Shown: positions 5,547 through 8,492 of the stretch, piece by piece | Layout of the letters: every line of letters begins with the position of its first letter | How positions within the stretch are numbered: position 1 is the first letter of the stretch | NCBI GenBank assembly: GCA_025351205.1 | Contig: JANXWI010000180.1 | Span: 1-8,492 of the forward strand | Direction of reading: 5' to 3' | DNA length: 8,492 nt | Source: Deinococcus sp. | GTDB lineage: Bacteria; Deinococcota; Deinococci; Deinococcales; Deinococcaceae | Made by a program: the position numbers and the translations under genes | Notes under the pieces: generated by a model | Told to the model about the DNA's origin: nothing | The model's database searches: none | The model's input: only the letters and a program-made list of their open reading frames with translations

Positions 5547-7334
5547 ATGCGTTCTACCCCGATCCTGGAAAGCCGGTCCCTGGCCGCTGGAACCCTCGCG
5601 CTGACCCTGCTCCTGGCGGCCTTTTCTGTCGCAGGCGCGGCCCCCAAGAAGGTCAGCGGTTACGACTCGCTGGGCGTGGTGGCGGGCAAACCGGGCGGCA
5701 ACCTGACGCTGGTTCTCGGCGACAGCCCGCAGAGCCTGAACTACTACGGGGCCATCGACAACAACCTGGGCCTGGTCTCGCAGCAGCTGTTCGACGGGCT
5801 GGTGGAATTCAACTACGCCACCTACAAGCTGGAACCCGCGCTGGCCGAGAGCTGGACCATCTCGCCCGACGGCAAGACCTACATCTTCAAGATCAGGCAG
5901 GGCGTGAAGTGGAGCGACGGCGAGGCCTTCACCGCCGACGACGTGGTGTTCACCTACGACCAGATCATCGAAAACCCCGAGGCCCGCGCCGGAGACGCCG
6001 CCACCTTCACCCAGGGCGGCAAGAAAATTCCGTTTGAGGCCACGGACAAGTACACCGTGAAGGTGACGCTGCAAAAGCCCACGCCCGCCTTCATGCTCCA
6101 GATGCGCAACTTCATCATGCCCAAGCACAGGCTGCTCAAGTACAGCGTGGAGGGCGGGGCCAAGGCCGCCGACATCAACACCGCCTGGCCGACCAATGTG
6201 GCCCCCGCCGAGGTGGTGGGCACGGGCGCTTTCAGGCTGAGCGCCTACACTGCCGGGCAGAAGGTCAGCCTGATCCGCAACCCCAACTCGTGGAAGACCG
6301 ACGCCAAGGGCACCAAGCTGCCTTACCTCGACAGCCTGGATTTTCTGATCATCCGCGACCCGCAGGCCCAGGTGGCGCAGTTTCTGGCGGGCAACGTCGA
6401 TCAGCTCAACATCACCGGCGCGCAGTTTCCCGACCTCAAGCAGAAGGAGGTGGCGGGCGCACCGTTCAGGGTCACGCGCAACACCGCCCTGTTCGGCTCC
6501 CCGCCCTTCGTGGCCTTCAACTTCGACGCCAAAGACGCGGCACTCGCCAAAGTGTTCAGCGACCTGAAGTTCAGGAAGGCGATGCAGTCGGCACTCAACC
6601 GTGAGCGCATGATCGACACCGTTTACAACGGGCTGGCCGGGCTGCCCGGTCACGGCGTCGCGCCCGCCAACAAGGATTTCTACGCCAACACCAAGGCCTC
6701 GCTCGGCAGCTTCGACCTGAAGGCGGCGGGCGCGGCTCTGGATGCGATGGGCCTGAAAGACAGCGACGGTGACGGTGTTCGCAACATCGCCAAGGGCAAG
6801 AACCTGGAATTCGACCTGACCTACGGCACCGATTCCAGCGTGTATCCGGCGATTGCCACCATCATCCAGAACGATTTCAAGCAGATTGGCGTCAAGGTCA
6901 ACCTTCAGGGGATCCTAGCAAAAAACCTGCTTTCTACGGGGTTGAGCGGCAACTACGAGATGATCCTGCACGCCTTCGGTGACCAGCCCGACCCCGAGCT
7001 GCGCCGCCCCATCTGGGAGCCGGGCGGGGCGCTGTACTACTGGCACCGCAGCCTCCAGCCCGCCACAGACGGCGGAACGCCCAACGTCGCCAAAATGTTT
7101 CCGTGGGAGAAGGAGATCTACACCATCTTCGAGACCGCTGCCGTCACGCCCGAAAAAAGCCAGCGCAAGGCGCTCTATACCCGCTGGCAGTCGCTGTTCG
7201 CCTACAACCTGCCGGTCATCCCGCTGCTCAAGCCCGAGAACATCGGAGCGGTGAGCAACAAGTACGGCAATTACATCTACAACCTGGGCGTGATTCCCGG
7301 CTACAACCCCGTTCCGCTGATCTACCAGAAGTAG
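5547..7334 (+). CDS. ABC importer substrate-binding protein, family 5 (peptide/oligopeptide type)
   Basis: This is a 595-residue secreted solute receptor of the Opp/Dpp class (SBP_bac_5). I start at ATG 5547, which has GGAGG five bases upstream and gives a proper Sec signal peptide: short polar N-region, hydrophobic LAAGTLALTLLLAAFSVAG at 12-30, and likely cleavage after AGA or GAA near 31-32. There is no lipobox Cys. An upstream in-frame start at 5421 would bury the signal and is rejected. The family signature runs from LEPALAESW (95-103) through DGKTYIF to KWSDGEAFTADDVVFTYD (121-138). A family-typical acidic turn DSDGDGV begins at 405. The gene is followed by two permease genes. The ligand is not readable from sequence; adjacency to wall-recycling genes and the shared promoter motif suggest muropeptides or wall peptides. 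Confidence 0.92.
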   Translation: MRSTPILESRSLAAGTLALTLLLAAFSVAGAAPKKVSGYDSLGVVAGKPGGNLTLVLGDSPQSLNYYGAIDNNLGLVSQQLFDGLVEFNYATYKLEPALAESWTISPDGKTYIFKIRQGVKWSDGEAFTADDVVFTYDQIIENPEARAGDAATFTQGGKKIPFEATDKYTVKVTLQKPTPAFMLQMRNFIMPKHRLLKYSVEGGAKAADINTAWPTNVAPAEVVGTGAFRLSAYTAGQKVSLIRNPNSWKTDAKGTKLPYLDSLDFLIIRDPQAQVAQFLAGNVDQLNITGAQFPDLKQKEVAGAPFRVTRNTALFGSPPFVAFNFDAKDAALAKVFSDLKFRKAMQSALNRERMIDTVYNGLAGLPGHGVAPANKDFYANTKASLGSFDLKAAGAALDAMGLKDSDGDGVRNIAKGKNLEFDLTYGTDSSVYPAIATIIQNDFKQIGVKVNLQGILAKNLLSTGLSGNYEMILHAFGDQPDPELRRPIWEPGGALYYWHRSLQPATDGGTPNVAKMFPWEKEIYTIFETAAVTPEKSQRKALYTRWQSLFAYNLPVIPLLKPENIGAVSNKYGNYIYNLGVIPGYNPVPLIYQK

Positions 7335-7337
7335 GCG

Positions 7338-7479
7338 TGTAGCGTGTGGCTGGTGGCTCGTGGAAACAGCACCAGCCCACTTCTGTGCTGTCACCGTTCC
7401 TGTTTCTGCCCCGCTTTGAGAGGTTTCGTGCCCATGTCGATGCCGCGCCTTTCCCACAAGCCACGCACCACACGCTACA
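7338..7479. repeat. Palindromic intergenic repeat (MITE/SNR-like) between binding protein and permease
   Basis: The left arm 7338-7363 begins TGTAGCGTGTGG and the right arm 7454-7479 ends CCACACGCTACA. The arms are inverted copies at 22 of 26 positions, with the outer 12 perfect, around about 90 bases. Internal pairings also exist: GTGGCTGGTG (7346-7355) with CACCAGCCCAC (7370-7380, one bulge), and ACAGCAC (7366-7372) with GTGCTGT (7385-7391). It starts three bases after the binding-protein stop and ends seven bases before the permease start, filling the gap. It resembles the small non-coding repeats of Deinococcus genomes, from memory. Transcribed, it would form a long hairpin in the operon mRNA. 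Confidence 0.75.
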
Positions 7480-7486
7480 GGCACCA

Positions 7487-8454
<968 letters not shown>

Positions 8455-8458
<4 letters not shown>

Positions 8459-8492
8459 TTCCGATTGAGCGTTTTTTGCGCAATCCGAGCAG
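8455..8492 (+). CDS. Second ABC permease, DppC/OppC type (N-terminal fragment, runs off the window)
   Basis: GTG at 8455-8457 overlaps the previous stop and is preceded by GTGAGG about six bases upstream. The visible 12 residues are MIPIERFLRNPS. An 'RFLRNP' stretch just before the first membrane helix is usual for DppC-type permeases, and this gene order is standard in such operons. The rest of the gene and the expected ATPase genes lie outside the window. Confidence 0.7.

Noticed and set aside
7346..7486. Upstream extension of the first permease by 47 residues
   Set aside because: The extension is encoded by the inverted-repeat element and has no family resemblance; GTG 7487 gives the usual DppB start.

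Overview
The window looks like chromosomal DNA of a Deinococcus-type bacterium. It is GC-rich, GTG starts and 4-base GTGA gene overlaps are common, and it carries a palindromic intergenic repeat of the kind I remember from Deinococcus genomes. The genus is inferred from style and memory, not from a database match.

Region 1 (1-624, minus strand) is insertion-sequence debris. An IS66-type transposase N-terminus enters from the left edge with no usable start codon. Next to it lies an orphan IS3-family OrfA whose C-terminus is expanded by in-frame direct repeats; no OrfB follows. Positions 625-833 are non-coding leader DNA of anmK and hold an extended -10 promoter candidate overlapping a repeated TTGGT/GTGGT motif.

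Region 2 (834-5372) is a cytoplasmic peptidoglycan-recycling block. It contains anmK (anhydro-MurNAc kinase), a translationally coupled serine hydrolase of the AmiE/YbbE type (probable MurNAc-peptide amidase), a GNAT acetyltransferase on the opposite strand, and nagZ (GH3 beta-N-acetylglucosaminidase). None of the three wall-sugar enzymes has an export signal. GNAT and nagZ are divergent and share a 197-base intergenic region containing two small palindromes.

Region 3 (5373-8492) is the start of an Opp/Dpp-type ABC importer operon: a secreted family-5 substrate-binding protein, a first permease (DppB type) and the first codons of a second permease (DppC type), overlapping by GTGA. A 142-base element with 26-base imperfect inverted termini fills the gap between binding protein and first permease.

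Taken together, the importer may bring wall fragments (anhydro-muropeptides) into the cell. NagZ would then remove GlcNAc, the AmiE-like enzyme would remove the peptide, and AnmK would make MurNAc-6-phosphate; a MurQ etherase would be needed elsewhere. The strongest new evidence for linking recycling and transport is a near-identical 19-base motif (17 of 19 bases) upstream of both anmK and the binding-protein gene, which looks like a shared operator or promoter element.
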